In this document: positions 1 to 8,193 of the stretch, piece by piece | Numbering within the stretch: the stretch's first letter is position 1 | Layout: each line of letters opens with the position of its first letter | From: Ruegeria sp. PrR005 | Lineage (GTDB): Bacteria; Pseudomonadota; Alphaproteobacteria; Rhodobacterales; Rhodobacteraceae | NCBI RefSeq assembly: GCF_010500245.1 | Contig: NZ_JAAGOX010000057.1 | Coordinates: forward strand, 62,001-126,000 | DNA: 64,000 nucleotides | Direction of reading: 5' to 3' | Position numbers and translations under genes: made by a program | Notes under the pieces: generated by a model | The model's database searches: none | The model's input: only the letters and a program-made list of their open reading frames with translations | Told to the model about the DNA's origin: nothing

Positions 1-1
1 C

Positions 2-565
2 TATGGCTATGACTGGGGCCGTACCCGGCTTGACCCGCCGGGCGGGACCGGGGCGCCGGTGTTTCCCTGCCGGGTGAATGATCGTGCGCCCCTGCCCGAC
101 AGGCATCCGCAGATCGTCTGGCGGGCGGGGCTGGACCTGGCGCCGCCCGATCTGAGGGACGCCGGGGATGTGGCCTGGCTTGAGGCGCTGGTCTGGCCGG
201 AACAGACCGACCGGCTGGCACGGCTGCGTCAGGCTGTTGCGGTGGCCCGGCAGGCGCCGCCACCGGTGGTGGCGGGTGACCTGACCCGGGATCTGGAGGC
301 GCTGTTGGCACAGGCACCCGCCGATGCGCGGTTGGTGGTGATGCATTCTGCGGTGCTGACCTATGTCAGTGACCCTGACGCCCGGGCAGATTTTACCCGG
401 CTGATGCGGTCGCGCGATCTGCACTGGATCAGCAACGAGGCGCCCGGCGTCTTTCCCAACCACGCGAAGGGGCTGACCCCGCGCGCGGGCAAGTTCCTGA
501 TGGCACTGGACGGTCACCCCGTCGCCTGGACCGGTCCGCATGGACAAAGCCTGGATTGGCTTTAG
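2..565 (+). CDS. DUF2332 family protein, C-terminal part
   Basis: The reading frame is already open at base 2 and runs to a TAG stop, so the 187 residues seen are the C-terminal part of a gene that begins before the window. The protein resembles the DUF2332 family, about which little biochemistry is known. A hydrophobic strand (DARLVVMHSAVLTYV, roughly residues 110-124 of the visible part) and a later ISNEAPGVFP segment look like a Rossmann-type core. The gene is convergent with the KAS III-like gene; a small GC hairpin (615-632) sits in the gap. The family call is from memory and the function is unknown. Confidence 0.7.
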   Translation, partial: YGYDWGRTRLDPPGGTGAPVFPCRVNDRAPLPDRHPQIVWRAGLDLAPPDLRDAGDVAWLEALVWPEQTDRLARLRQAVAVARQAPPPVVAGDLTRDLEALLAQAPADARLVVMHSAVLTYVSDPDARADFTRLMRSRDLHWISNEAPGVFPNHAKGLTPRAGKFLMALDGHPVAWTGPHGQSLDWL

Positions 566-641
566 AGGCTCGTGTGGGGGACCGGATTGAGCGCGCAGCC
601 CCCAGGAACCGGGCCTGAGTGCTGGCGCTCAGATCGCTTCT

Positions 642-1769
642 TCAGGACATATGCCGTCGCAGGATCACCGAACCCACCGAATAGCCCGCGCCGAAGGAGC
701 AGATCAGGCCCAGATCGCCTTCGGCCAGATCGTCGGAGTTCTGCGAGAAGGCGATGATCGACCCGGCCGAGGAGGTGTTGGCGTAGTCTTGCAGTATGTT
801 GGGCTGTTCGCCCGGTTCCGGCTCGCGGCCCAGAACCTTTTTGCCGATGAAATCGTTCATCGTCTTGTTGGCCTGATGCAGCCAGAGCCGTTTCAGATCG
901 GTATTGGCCACGCCCTCGGCGGCCATGTGATCGGCGATATGCTGGCTGACCATCGGCAGCACTTCCTTGAACACCTTGCGGCCGTTCTGCATGAACTGCA
1001 TGTCGCGGCGGTCTTTCAACCCGTCGGGACGCGAACGGCGCAGGAACCCGTTGTTGTTGCGGATGTTGTTGGAGAACTGGGTGGCGCAGCGGGTCGAGAG
1101 GATCTCGAAATGCGGGCCCTTGGCGTCCTCGATGCGTTCGATCAGGGTGGCGGTGGCCACATCACCAAAGATGAAGTGGCAATCGCGGTCGCGCCATTCC
1201 AGATGGGCCGAGCAGATCTCGGGGTTGACCACCAGCGCCGAGCGGATGGATCCTGCGCGGATCATGTCGGCGGCGGCCTGGATGCCGAAGGTGGCCGAGG
1301 AGCAGGCGACGTTCATGTCAAAGGCAAAGCCCTGAATGCCCAGCGCCTGCTGGATCTCGATCGCGACCGCCGGATAGGCGCGTTCCAGGTTCGAGGCGGC
1401 GCAGATCACCGCGTCGACATCGGCGGCCGTCTTGCCCGCCTGCGCCAGCGCCTTTTTCGCCGCATCCACCGCCATCTCGGTCATGATGCCCGGCTCGTCA
1501 TCGTCGCGCTGACGCAAGAGCGGGTGCATGACCGCAGGATCGAGCACACCGGTCTTGTCCATCACATAGCGGTTCTCGATCCCGCTGGCCTTGACGATGA
1601 ACTCTTCCGAGGAGTGCTGCATCGGTTCCATCTCGCCTGCGGCGATGGCCCCGGCATTCTCGGCATTCATCCGGTCGGCATAGGCGTTGAAGGCCGTGAC
1701 CAGCTCGGCATTGGTGATGACGTTCGGTGGCGTGAACACACCGGTGCCGGTGATCGCAGGTCTGAACAT
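642..1769 (-). CDS. beta-ketoacyl-ACP synthase III-like (FabH family) enzyme
   Basis: This 375-aa thiolase-fold condensing enzyme is expected to join an acyl-CoA starter to malonyl-ACP. The FabH-type triad can be read: the nucleophilic Cys in NVACSSATFG, the His in LWLHQANKTM and the Asn in DYANTSSAGS. It is longer than housekeeping FabH (about 320 aa), with extra sequence after the N-terminus (residues 30-90) and around CATQFSNNIRNNNG, so it is probably a specialised paralogue and not the main fatty-acid FabH. The start at 1769 has GAGG a few bases upstream; a longer frame to 1823 lacks such a site. It is divergent from a MarR regulator that precedes an RND pump, suggesting shared control. 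The substrate is unknown. Confidence 0.85.
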   Translation of the reverse strand: MFRPAITGTGVFTPPNVITNAELVTAFNAYADRMNAENAGAIAAGEMEPMQHSSEEFIVKASGIENRYVMDKTGVLDPAVMHPLLRQRDDDEPGIMTEMAVDAAKKALAQAGKTAADVDAVICAASNLERAYPAVAIEIQQALGIQGFAFDMNVACSSATFGIQAAADMIRAGSIRSALVVNPEICSAHLEWRDRDCHFIFGDVATATLIERIEDAKGPHFEILSTRCATQFSNNIRNNNGFLRRSRPDGLKDRRDMQFMQNGRKVFKEVLPMVSQHIADHMAAEGVANTDLKRLWLHQANKTMNDFIGKKVLGREPEPGEQPNILQDYANTSSAGSIIAFSQNSDDLAEGDLGLICSFGAGYSVGSVILRRHMS

Positions 1770-1868
1770 GTGAAAGTCCTCGAAAAAGGGGTTTGCCCAA
1801 AATGCAGGCGAAACCCGTTGCAATCAAGTGGATTGCCCCAAGGGAAACCGGGCCAAACGGGCGATATT

Positions 1869-1892
1869 TCAGTTCTGATATTGAATGTTTCA
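1869..1892. promoter_or_regulatory. candidate MarR operator in the divergent gap
   Basis: The 164-bp gap between the KAS III gene and the MarR gene has an AT-rich core with two short dyads: TCAGTTCTGA (1869-1878) and TGAATGTTTCA (1882-1892, TGAA-N3-TTCA). MarR proteins commonly autoregulate through such dyads in divergent promoters. This is an inference from position and symmetry only; the consensus for this protein is unknown. Confidence 0.3.
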
Positions 1893-1933
1893 TTTTTTGA
1901 AGCACATCGCAGGGCGAAACAGGGGGCTGCCCG

Positions 1934-2407
1934 ATGACCGACCACGCTTCTCCTCCACCAAAGACCTACCCGCCCGAGATCGAGGCGATGATGGGTGTCT
2001 ATGCGCTGTACTGGAAACTGGAAGAGGTGATTGCCAGCGAGGTGGACGAGACCGGCCTCAGCCGTCCCGAGGCGCATATGCTGATCAAACTCGGCACACC
2101 GATGCGCATGGGGGTGCTGGCGCGCGAGATGCTGGCGCTGCCCTCGACCATCACCGCCACGGCGGATTCGCTGGAAAAAGCGGGGTATCTGACCCGCAGC
2201 CGCGACCCCGACGACCGCCGCGCCTGGCTGTTGGAGCTGACGCCCGAGGGCCGGGCGCTGCGCGCCGAGTTTGTCGCTGATGCGGGCGCGCTGTTTCACG
2301 AGGTGTCGGGGCTGGATGCCTGCGAGACCGAGGAATTTGCGCAGCTGGCGCGCAAGATCCGCCTGACCATCCTGGAAACCGGACTATCCGAAGGGTTCAA
2401 GACATGA
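1934..2407 (+). CDS. MarR family transcriptional regulator
   Basis: A 157-aa winged-helix regulator. The recognition region reads LSRPEAHMLIKLG ... MGVLAREMLALPSTITATADSLEKAGYLTRSRDPDDRRAWLLELTPEG, where the DPDDRR wing motif is typical of MarR. Its stop overlaps the next start (ATGA at 2404-2407), so it is translationally coupled to the RND adaptor and pump. MarR proteins often repress the efflux genes they travel with and respond to phenolic or lipophilic ligands; the ligand is not predictable here. Confidence 0.92.
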   Translation: MTDHASPPPKTYPPEIEAMMGVYALYWKLEEVIASEVDETGLSRPEAHMLIKLGTPMRMGVLAREMLALPSTITATADSLEKAGYLTRSRDPDDRRAWLLELTPEGRALRAEFVADAGALFHEVSGLDACETEEFAQLARKIRLTILETGLSEGFKT

Positions 2408-3441
2408 GATTTCTTTTTGCGTTGGGGGCTGTGCTGAGCCTTGCCGCGGCCCCCTTGGCGGCGGACACGCCCGCCAAGCCGGTCAAGCTGATGGTGGTGA
2501 GCGAGGCCGCGCCCGGGTTTTCACGCCAGTTCTTTGGACAGGTGGCGGCGCGGCGCACGGTCGATCTGGCCTTTCAGGTGGCGGGGCAGATCGTCGAATT
2601 TCCGGTGAACGAGGGCGTATTACTGCCCAAGGGCAGCCTGATCGCGCGGTTGGATCTGGAGCATTTCGAGCTGCAACTGGATCGCGCCCGGCTGCAAAAG
2701 GAACAGGCCGACCGCACGGTGGCGCGGCTGAGCCGGCTCCAGGGGACCACGGTCAGCCAGGTGTCGCTGGACGACGCGGAAACCAATGCGCAACTGGCCG
2801 CCATTGCGCTGCGTGATGCAGAATATGCGCTGGAACATGCGACGCTGACCGCGCCCTTTGACGCGCTGATCTCGCGCCGCAACGTGGCGGCCTTTACCAC
2901 AGTAGAGGCGGGGACGCCGGTGGCGCGGATCCATGACATGTCGGAGCTGCGGATTGAGGTGGACGTGCCAGAGATCCTGTTCCAGCGCGCGGGCGAGCCC
3001 GAGGATGTGCGCATTACAGCGAAGTTTCCGGCCTCGGACCAGGAGTTTCTGTTGCAGATCCGCGAGTTCGATGCCGAGACATCAAGCGTCGGCCAGACCT
3101 TCCGCATCAATTTCGGCTTTACCCCGCCGCCCGATCTGAACGTGTTTCCCGGCTCATCGGTGACGGTGAATGTGCGGGTTCGGGATGGCGAACCGGGCAT
3201 CGCGGTGCCGCCCTCGGCGATTGTCACCGATGCGGGCGGCGGTCCTGGCGTGATGATCTTTGAGCCCACCGGCGCCGATACCGGAACGGTGCGGCGGCAG
3301 GCCGTCGAGATCGCACCGCTGCCGGATGGGTCGGTGCGGGTACTGTCGGGCCTGGCCGAGGGCGACGAGATCGTCAGTGTCGGCGGTGCCAGCCTGAACG
3401 ACGGGCAATCGGTGCGCCGGTTCACCGGCTTTGGCAACTGA
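2404..3441 (+). CDS. RND efflux periplasmic adaptor (membrane fusion protein)
   Basis: A 345-aa membrane fusion protein linking an inner-membrane RND pump to an outer-membrane channel. An N-terminal signal peptide (residues 1-20, hydrophobic core then AAPLAA) has no lipobox Cys. A lipoyl-like barrel half (VDLAFQVAGQIVEFPVNEG) precedes an alpha-helical hairpin (LDLEHFELQLDRARLQKEQ), the other lipoyl half (TLTAPFDALISRRNVAAFTTVEAGTPV) and the beta-barrel. It overlaps the MarR gene by 4 bases and the pump begins 11 bases downstream. No outer-membrane factor gene lies nearby, so a TolC-type channel encoded elsewhere must be used. Confidence 0.92.
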   Translation: MRFLFALGAVLSLAAAPLAADTPAKPVKLMVVSEAAPGFSRQFFGQVAARRTVDLAFQVAGQIVEFPVNEGVLLPKGSLIARLDLEHFELQLDRARLQKEQADRTVARLSRLQGTTVSQVSLDDAETNAQLAAIALRDAEYALEHATLTAPFDALISRRNVAAFTTVEAGTPVARIHDMSELRIEVDVPEILFQRAGEPEDVRITAKFPASDQEFLLQIREFDAETSSVGQTFRINFGFTPPPDLNVFPGSSVTVNVRVRDGEPGIAVPPSAIVTDAGGGPGVMIFEPTGADTGTVRRQAVEIAPLPDGSVRVLSGLAEGDEIVSVGGASLNDGQSVRRFTGFGN

Positions 3442-3452
3442 AGGGCCGGGTC

Positions 3453-6400
3453 ATGAACATCGCGCGCCTGTCGATTGAAAAGCCGCTTTATACCTGGCTC
3501 ATCATCCTGATTTCGCTGGTTGGCGGCATCTGGGGCTTTGCCACGCTGGGCCGCCTGGAAGACCCGGCCTTTACCATCAAGGAGGCGGTTGTCATTACCC
3601 GCTATCCCGGTGCCACCGCCGAACAGGTAGCGCTGGAGGTTTCCGAGCCGCTGGAATCGGCGATCCAAAAGATGGACGAGGTGGAGACGATCACCTCGGT
3701 CAACCAGCCGGGGCAGTCGCTGATCTCGGTCGAGATCAAGTCGACCTATGACGGGGGCGAGTTGCCCGCGATCTGGACCAAGCTGCGCGCCCGTGTGGGC
3801 GATGCTGCCCGCGCCCTGCCCGATGGGGTCGGCGCGCCTTTTGTCGATGACAGTTTCGGCGATGTCTATGGCCTGTTCTATGCGGTGACCGCGCCCGGAT
3901 ACAGCGATGCCGAGCTGCACGAACTGGCCACATGGCTGCGGCGCGAACTGTTGGCGGTGAGCGGTGTGGCGGGGGTTGAGGTGGCCGGTCTGCCGGACGA
4001 GGCGATATTCGTCGAGCCCGATCTGGCGCTGTCGGTGAACCAGAACGTGCCGGTACAGGCCATCGCCAACGCCATTGCCACCGCCGATTCCGTGCGCGAC
4101 GCGGGCACCCTGCGCAACGGGGACGGCAAGACCGCGATCCTGCGGCCCGAAGGCTCGGACAGTGTGGACGCCATCGCGGGCCTGTCGGTGGGCACGCAAG
4201 GCAAGGTGATCAACCTGTTCGACATGGCGCAGGTGCATCGGGGGCGTCAGGCTGACCCCGACCTGATCATCCGCCATAACGGGGGTGAGGCGTTCACGCT
4301 GGGCATAGCGGGGCTGGCGACCGAGAATATTGTCGAGGTGGGCCAACGGGTGGATGCAAGGCTGGCGGAACTGGACGGCGATATCCCGGCCGGTGTGACG
4401 CTGGAACCGATCTATCAGCAGCATGTGGTGGTCGAGGAGGCGAGCAACGCCTTCCTCGTCAACCTGGCCATGTCGGTGGCCATCGTGGTGTCGGTGCTGG
4501 CGCTGTTCATGGGCTGGCGCGCGGCGGTTGTAGTGGGGGCGACCCTGCTGCTGACCGTGGTGGGCACGCTTCTCTTCATGGCGCTGTTTTCCATCGAGAT
4601 GGAGCGCATTTCGCTGGGGGCGCTGATCATCGCCATGGGGATGCTGGTGGACAATGCCATCGTGGTGGCCGAGGGGATGCAGATCGCCATGCTGCGCGGC
4701 AAGCCCTCGCGCGCGGCCGCCGACGAGGCGGCGGGCAAGACGCAGATCCCGCTGTTGGGCGCCACCGTGATCGGGATCATGGCCTTTGCCGGGATCGGCC
4801 TCAGCCCAGATGCGACGGGTGAGTTTCTGTTCTCGCTCTTTGCCGTGATCGGTATTTCGCTGCTTTTGAGTTGGGTGCTGGCGCTGACGGTGACGCCGCT
4901 TTTGGGGCATTACTTCTTCAAGCAAGGGCATGCGGATGCCGCCGATGCCTATGGCGGGCCGCTGTTCCGGGCCTATGCCGCCACTTTGCGCGGCGCGCTG
5001 CGGTTGCGCTGGCTGGTGATGGTGGGGCTGGTCGCGGTGACGGCGGCCTGTTTCGCGGGGTTTGGCCTGATGAAGCAGCAGTTCTTTCCCAATTCGAACA
5101 CCCCGCTGTTCTTCGTGCATTACAAGCTGCCGCAGGGCACGCCGATCGAGACCACCGCAGGCGATCTGGCCCGGGTCGAAGCCTGGCTGGCCGAACGCCA
5201 GGATGTGGTGGCTTACACCACATTTGCCGGGCAAGGCGCGACGCGCTTCATGCTGACCTATGCGGCGGAAAAGCCGAACCCGTCTTACGGGCATATGATC
5301 GTGCGAACGGCGAGCATCGAGGATATCCCCGCGCTTCAGGCCGATCTGGAGGCGTTTGGCACCGCAGCCTTCCCCGAGGGCGAGTTCCGCACCAGGCGGC
5401 TGGTCTTTGGCCCCGGCGGCGGCGACCCGATCCAGGTGCGGTTCTCAGGACCCGATCCGGCTGTGCTGCGGCAACTGGCCGAAACGGCGATGGGCGAGAT
5501 GCGCGCGGCCTCGGGCGATATCACCGGTGTGCGGTCTAACTGGTACGAGCAGGAACTGGCGCTGCGCCCCATCTATGCCACCGAGCGGGCGCAGATCGCG
5601 GGCGTCAGTCGCGACGATATCGCCGACATGCTGCGGTTTTCCACCGATGGCATCACCAGCGGGGTACTGCGCGAGCGGGACCGGCTGATCCCGATCATCG
5701 TTCGCCGCCCTGCCGATGGCCCCTATTCCATCGTCGATCAGGTGGTTTATTCACCGCTGTCCGAGAAATTCGTGCCGGTCGAACAGATGGTGGACGGGTT
5801 CGAATACGAGGCGGTCAACACGCTGGTGCATCGGCGCGACCGACTGCTGACGGTGACCGTGGGTGCCGACATTCCCGCCGATCTGACCGCGGCACAGGTG
5901 CATGCAGAGGTCCGCCCGGCGATCGAGGCCATCCCGCTGCCGCCGGGCTATCGGATGGAATGGGGCGGTGAGTTCGAGGATTCGGCCAAGGCGCAGGAGA
6001 GCCTGGGCAAACAATTGCCGCTGAGCCTGTTGATCATGGTGCTGATCTCGATCCTGCTGTTCAACGCGATCCGCCAGCCGGTGATCATCTGGCTGTTGGT
6101 GCCGATGTCGGTGAACGGGGTGGTGATTGGCCTGTTGGGGACCGGGTTGCCGTTCACCTTTACCGCGCTTCTTGGGCTCTTGAGCCTGTCGGGGATGCTG
6201 ATCAAGAACGGCATCGTGCTGGTCGAGGAGATCGACCTGGTCCGGGCCGAGGGCAAGCCGCTGCGGGATGCCATTGTCGAGGCCTCGGTGTCGCGGATCC
6301 GGCCGGTGATGCTGGCGGCCGTCACCACCATTCTGGGCATGGCGCCGCTGTTGTGGGATGCGTTCTTTGTCTCGATGGCGGTGACGATCATGGGCGGGCT

Positions 6401-6485
6401 GGCCTTTGCCACGGTGCTGACCCTGATCGCGGCGCCGGTGTTCTATGACCTGTTCTTTACCCGCGAGGCGCGGGCCGAGGGCTGA
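3453..6485 (+). CDS. RND efflux transporter permease (AcrB/HAE1-like)
   Basis: A 1010-aa inner-membrane proton-driven exporter. It shows the RND architecture: TM1 at residues 12-32, a large periplasmic loop, a block of TM helices near residues 335-490, a second loop, and terminal helices (residues 850-1000). The TM4 proton-relay region reads GMLVDNAIVVAEG, with a single Asp where classical AcrB has two; this D-N form is common in one branch of the family. A late LSGMLIKNGIVLVEEI helix carries the expected Lys. It is the third gene of the MarR-adaptor-pump operon. The substrate is unknown; the KAS III neighbour makes a lipid-like or toxic small molecule possible. Confidence 0.93.
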   Translation: MNIARLSIEKPLYTWLIILISLVGGIWGFATLGRLEDPAFTIKEAVVITRYPGATAEQVALEVSEPLESAIQKMDEVETITSVNQPGQSLISVEIKSTYDGGELPAIWTKLRARVGDAARALPDGVGAPFVDDSFGDVYGLFYAVTAPGYSDAELHELATWLRRELLAVSGVAGVEVAGLPDEAIFVEPDLALSVNQNVPVQAIANAIATADSVRDAGTLRNGDGKTAILRPEGSDSVDAIAGLSVGTQGKVINLFDMAQVHRGRQADPDLIIRHNGGEAFTLGIAGLATENIVEVGQRVDARLAELDGDIPAGVTLEPIYQQHVVVEEASNAFLVNLAMSVAIVVSVLALFMGWRAAVVVGATLLLTVVGTLLFMALFSIEMERISLGALIIAMGMLVDNAIVVAEGMQIAMLRGKPSRAAADEAAGKTQIPLLGATVIGIMAFAGIGLSPDATGEFLFSLFAVIGISLLLSWVLALTVTPLLGHYFFKQGHADAADAYGGPLFRAYAATLRGALRLRWLVMVGLVAVTAACFAGFGLMKQQFFPNSNTPLFFVHYKLPQGTPIETTAGDLARVEAWLAERQDVVAYTTFAGQGATRFMLTYAAEKPNPSYGHMIVRTASIEDIPALQADLEAFGTAAFPEGEFRTRRLVFGPGGGDPIQVRFSGPDPAVLRQLAETAMGEMRAASGDITGVRSNWYEQELALRPIYATERAQIAGVSRDDIADMLRFSTDGITSGVLRERDRLIPIIVRRPADGPYSIVDQVVYSPLSEKFVPVEQMVDGFEYEAVNTLVHRRDRLLTVTVGADIPADLTAAQVHAEVRPAIEAIPLPPGYRMEWGGEFEDSAKAQESLGKQLPLSLLIMVLISILLFNAIRQPVIIWLLVPMSVNGVVIGLLGTGLPFTFTALLGLLSLSGMLIKNGIVLVEEIDLVRAEGKPLRDAIVEASVSRIRPVMLAAVTTILGMAPLLWDAFFVSMAVTIMGGLAFATVLTLIAAPVFYDLFFTREARAEG

Positions 6486-6503
6486 GCGGTTCGGGCGCGG
6501 GCG

Positions 6504-6914
6504 TCAGGCGCCCGCGTCCTCTGCCGCGTCGTAGTGGTAGAAAAAGCAGGAGATCTTGTTGCCATCCGGGTCGCGCAGATAGGCCACGTAGAAATCCGGT
6601 GTGTAATAGGGCCGGGTGCCGGGCGCGCCCGCATCCGTGCCGCCATGGGCGAGGCCGGCGGCATGAAAGGCGCGCACCTGCGCCGCGTCGCGGGCGGGGA
6701 AACCCACCATGGTGCCATTACCGGTGCTGGCGGGTGAACCGTCAAACGGCGCGCAAACCCAGAAGCCGGTGCCATTGTCATAGTCCTGGCCCCAACCGGC
6801 CCAGCCTTCGGGCCAATCCGGCAGGCGGGGCTGATCCAGCACGGCAAAGACCGCGTCATAGAACCGGACCGCGCGGGCCAGGTCGTTGGTTCCGAAGGTG
6901 GTGTAGATGTTCAT
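6504..6914 (-). CDS. VOC (glyoxalase/bleomycin-resistance fold) family protein
   Basis: A 136-aa single-domain vicinal-oxygen-chelate protein: an N-terminal strand and helix (TFGTNDLARAVRFYDAVFAVL) and a C-terminal YVAYLRDPDGNKISCFF motif, whose D-P-D-G-N turn is the family hallmark. ATG 6914 is chosen because GGAGG lies 5 bases upstream; an in-frame GTG at 6926 has no such spacing. These proteins are metal-dependent lyases, isomerases or binding proteins, and the specific reaction cannot be told. It is convergent with the RND pump, the stops being 18 bases apart; a GC inverted repeat (CGGGCG/CGCCCG) covers this end. Confidence 0.85.
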   Translation of the reverse strand: MNIYTTFGTNDLARAVRFYDAVFAVLDQPRLPDWPEGWAGWGQDYDNGTGFWVCAPFDGSPASTGNGTMVGFPARDAAQVRAFHAAGLAHGGTDAGAPGTRPYYTPDFYVAYLRDPDGNKISCFFYHYDAAEDAGA

Positions 6915-7040
6915 GGGGGCCTCCACGAATGGTTAGCCGCATTCTGCGAGACGGAAGAGACGGATGCAATTCCCCCCACGATCAAACAACCCGCTCTTTC
7001 TAATTGGTTAAATGTCCGTTGGTGAAGTATTGCTTGGGGT

Positions 7041-7068
7041 TTGGTTGCGAAAAACACAATTCTATAAC
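7041..7068 (+). promoter_or_regulatory. candidate sigma-70-type promoter for the orphan lipoprotein
   Basis: TTGGTT (7041-7046) and TATAAC (7063-7068) are separated by 16 bases in an AT-rich stretch 30 bases upstream of the lipoprotein start. The spacing and -10 are good, the -35 only partial. Confidence 0.4.
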
Positions 7069-7099
7069 TATACTTGGAGTAATTTTTTGGGGGGCGAAT

Positions 7100-7729
7100 A
7101 TGAGGGCATTCATCTGTTTTCTTGCAATTTCAGTAATTTCTTTGACCTCAGGTTGCGTTAACCGAAGCCAGTTGGCAGAAAAGGAAGGAAACAATGCCGC
7201 CACGTATTTCTCGGCGACGACAAACGCCGAGTTGCTTGAGGCAGGACTGACGGTCGCCAACGAATACTTGTCGCTCTCGGATTCCGTTGCGACACAGCAG
7301 GATGGGCTTACGGTCTTCAACATCCTGCTGGCCGCCGGGGCGGCAGCCGGTGTGGTCAACGGGATGAGCGCCGACAGTCTGGCACGGATAGGGATCGGCG
7401 GCCTGGCCATCAACCAGACCAGTTCCTATTTCGATCCCACAACGACCAGAAATGCGCTGACCACCGCGGCCAAACGGCAATACTGTATCGTAAATGCGGG
7501 AAAAACCTATGCTCCGGAAGATGAGGTCGCCCGGGCGGAAATCAGGGAAGCCTTTCTGAATGTACGGTTTCAGTTGCGCGAGGACCTAAACAGAAACCCC
7601 GAGTATTATGCGGATTTGTTCAAACAGTATCAGGAAAGAGGGGCTGTGAACGAAAGAGCCCCGCTGGATCACCGCACAATGGAAAGCCTGCATGCCGAGA
7701 TCCTGAAATGCCTTGCCACACAGGAATGA
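7100..7729 (+). CDS. putative lipoprotein of unknown function
   Basis: A 209-aa protein beginning with a lipoprotein signal peptide (MRAFICFLAISVISLTSGC); the lipobox LTSGC places the lipidated Cys at residue 19. The start at 7100 is chosen because it yields this signal; a 5' frame extension to 7004 would bury it. A Gly/Ala-rich segment (FNILLAAGAAAGVVNG, about residues 75-91) could be membrane-active or a turn region; the rest is mostly helical. I do not recognise a family. The gene and its upstream region are clearly more AT-rich than the neighbours, it stands alone, and it is followed by a long repeat-bearing gap, all consistent with recent acquisition. Confidence 0.7.
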   Translation: MRAFICFLAISVISLTSGCVNRSQLAEKEGNNAATYFSATTNAELLEAGLTVANEYLSLSDSVATQQDGLTVFNILLAAGAAAGVVNGMSADSLARIGIGGLAINQTSSYFDPTTTRNALTTAAKRQYCIVNAGKTYAPEDEVARAEIREAFLNVRFQLREDLNRNPEYYADLFKQYQERGAVNERAPLDHRTMESLHAEILKCLATQE

Positions 7730-8193
7730 GCGCAGTTCGGCGGCGCCCGGAGTGAGATGCACCGCCAGCGCTCAGGAATACTCCGGACAATAGCATTGAC
7801 GCGGTACCCTCGGAAGGCTGCCCCGTAATCGCCCCTTCGGCCTGGGCCTCTCGGTATGTCATCATCGGCAGGTGGACGCGCGGTCGGTGGGCGTTGCCTC
7901 AGATAAAAGGGATCAGGGGAATGCCGTTGCAGGCGCTGAGCGCCAGCAGGCTGGCGAGAAAGAGGGTCAGGCGCATTGTCGCGCTCCTTGTGCTGCTGCG
8001 ATGAGGGTAGCCTGCGGGGCAATCCCTTGCAGGTCAACAGCGCGGGGGGACTTCGGTCGGGGACTGCGGCCCGGAGGGCGCACCCACGCAGATTGCCGGG
8101 GGACGCCGTCCCCCGGCCCCCCCTGGGAGTATTTTTCACCAGAAAGAAGCAGGAGAGACCGGGTTTTCGCCGGTTTCTCCTGAATTTAGGGTG
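7730..8193. other. long convergent intergenic gap
   Basis: This 464-bp gap lies between the converging lipoprotein and carB genes. Its right part holds copy A of the hairpin/GAGTATTTT repeat described separately. In the left part (7730-8090) I see no open frame with a ribosome site or family resemblance; short frames there run antisense to one another without a credible start. Confidence 0.5.
8095..8152 (+). repeat. intergenic hairpin/GAGTATTTT element, copy A
   Basis: A perfect 10-bp stem (GCCGGGGGAC, 8095-8104; GTCCCCCGGC, 8108-8117) is followed by a C-run, GGGAGTATTTTT and CACCAGAAAGAAG. Three further copies occur in this window at 13493-13560 (opposite orientation), 31729-31800 and 51946-52017. 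All four lie between convergent genes, so a bidirectional terminator or mRNA 3'-end role is plausible. Known function: none that I can cite. Confidence 0.65.

Noticed and set aside
651-1937. 428-codon plus-strand frame opposite the KAS III gene
   Set aside because: Antisense shadow; the KAS III triad on the other strand settles the coding strand.
2574-5294. Very long minus-strand open frame (about 900 codons) under the RND genes
   Set aside because: It is antisense to clear adaptor and pump genes; GC-rich third positions remove stops on the opposite strand. The translation is rich in His, Gln and Arg with no recognisable domain.
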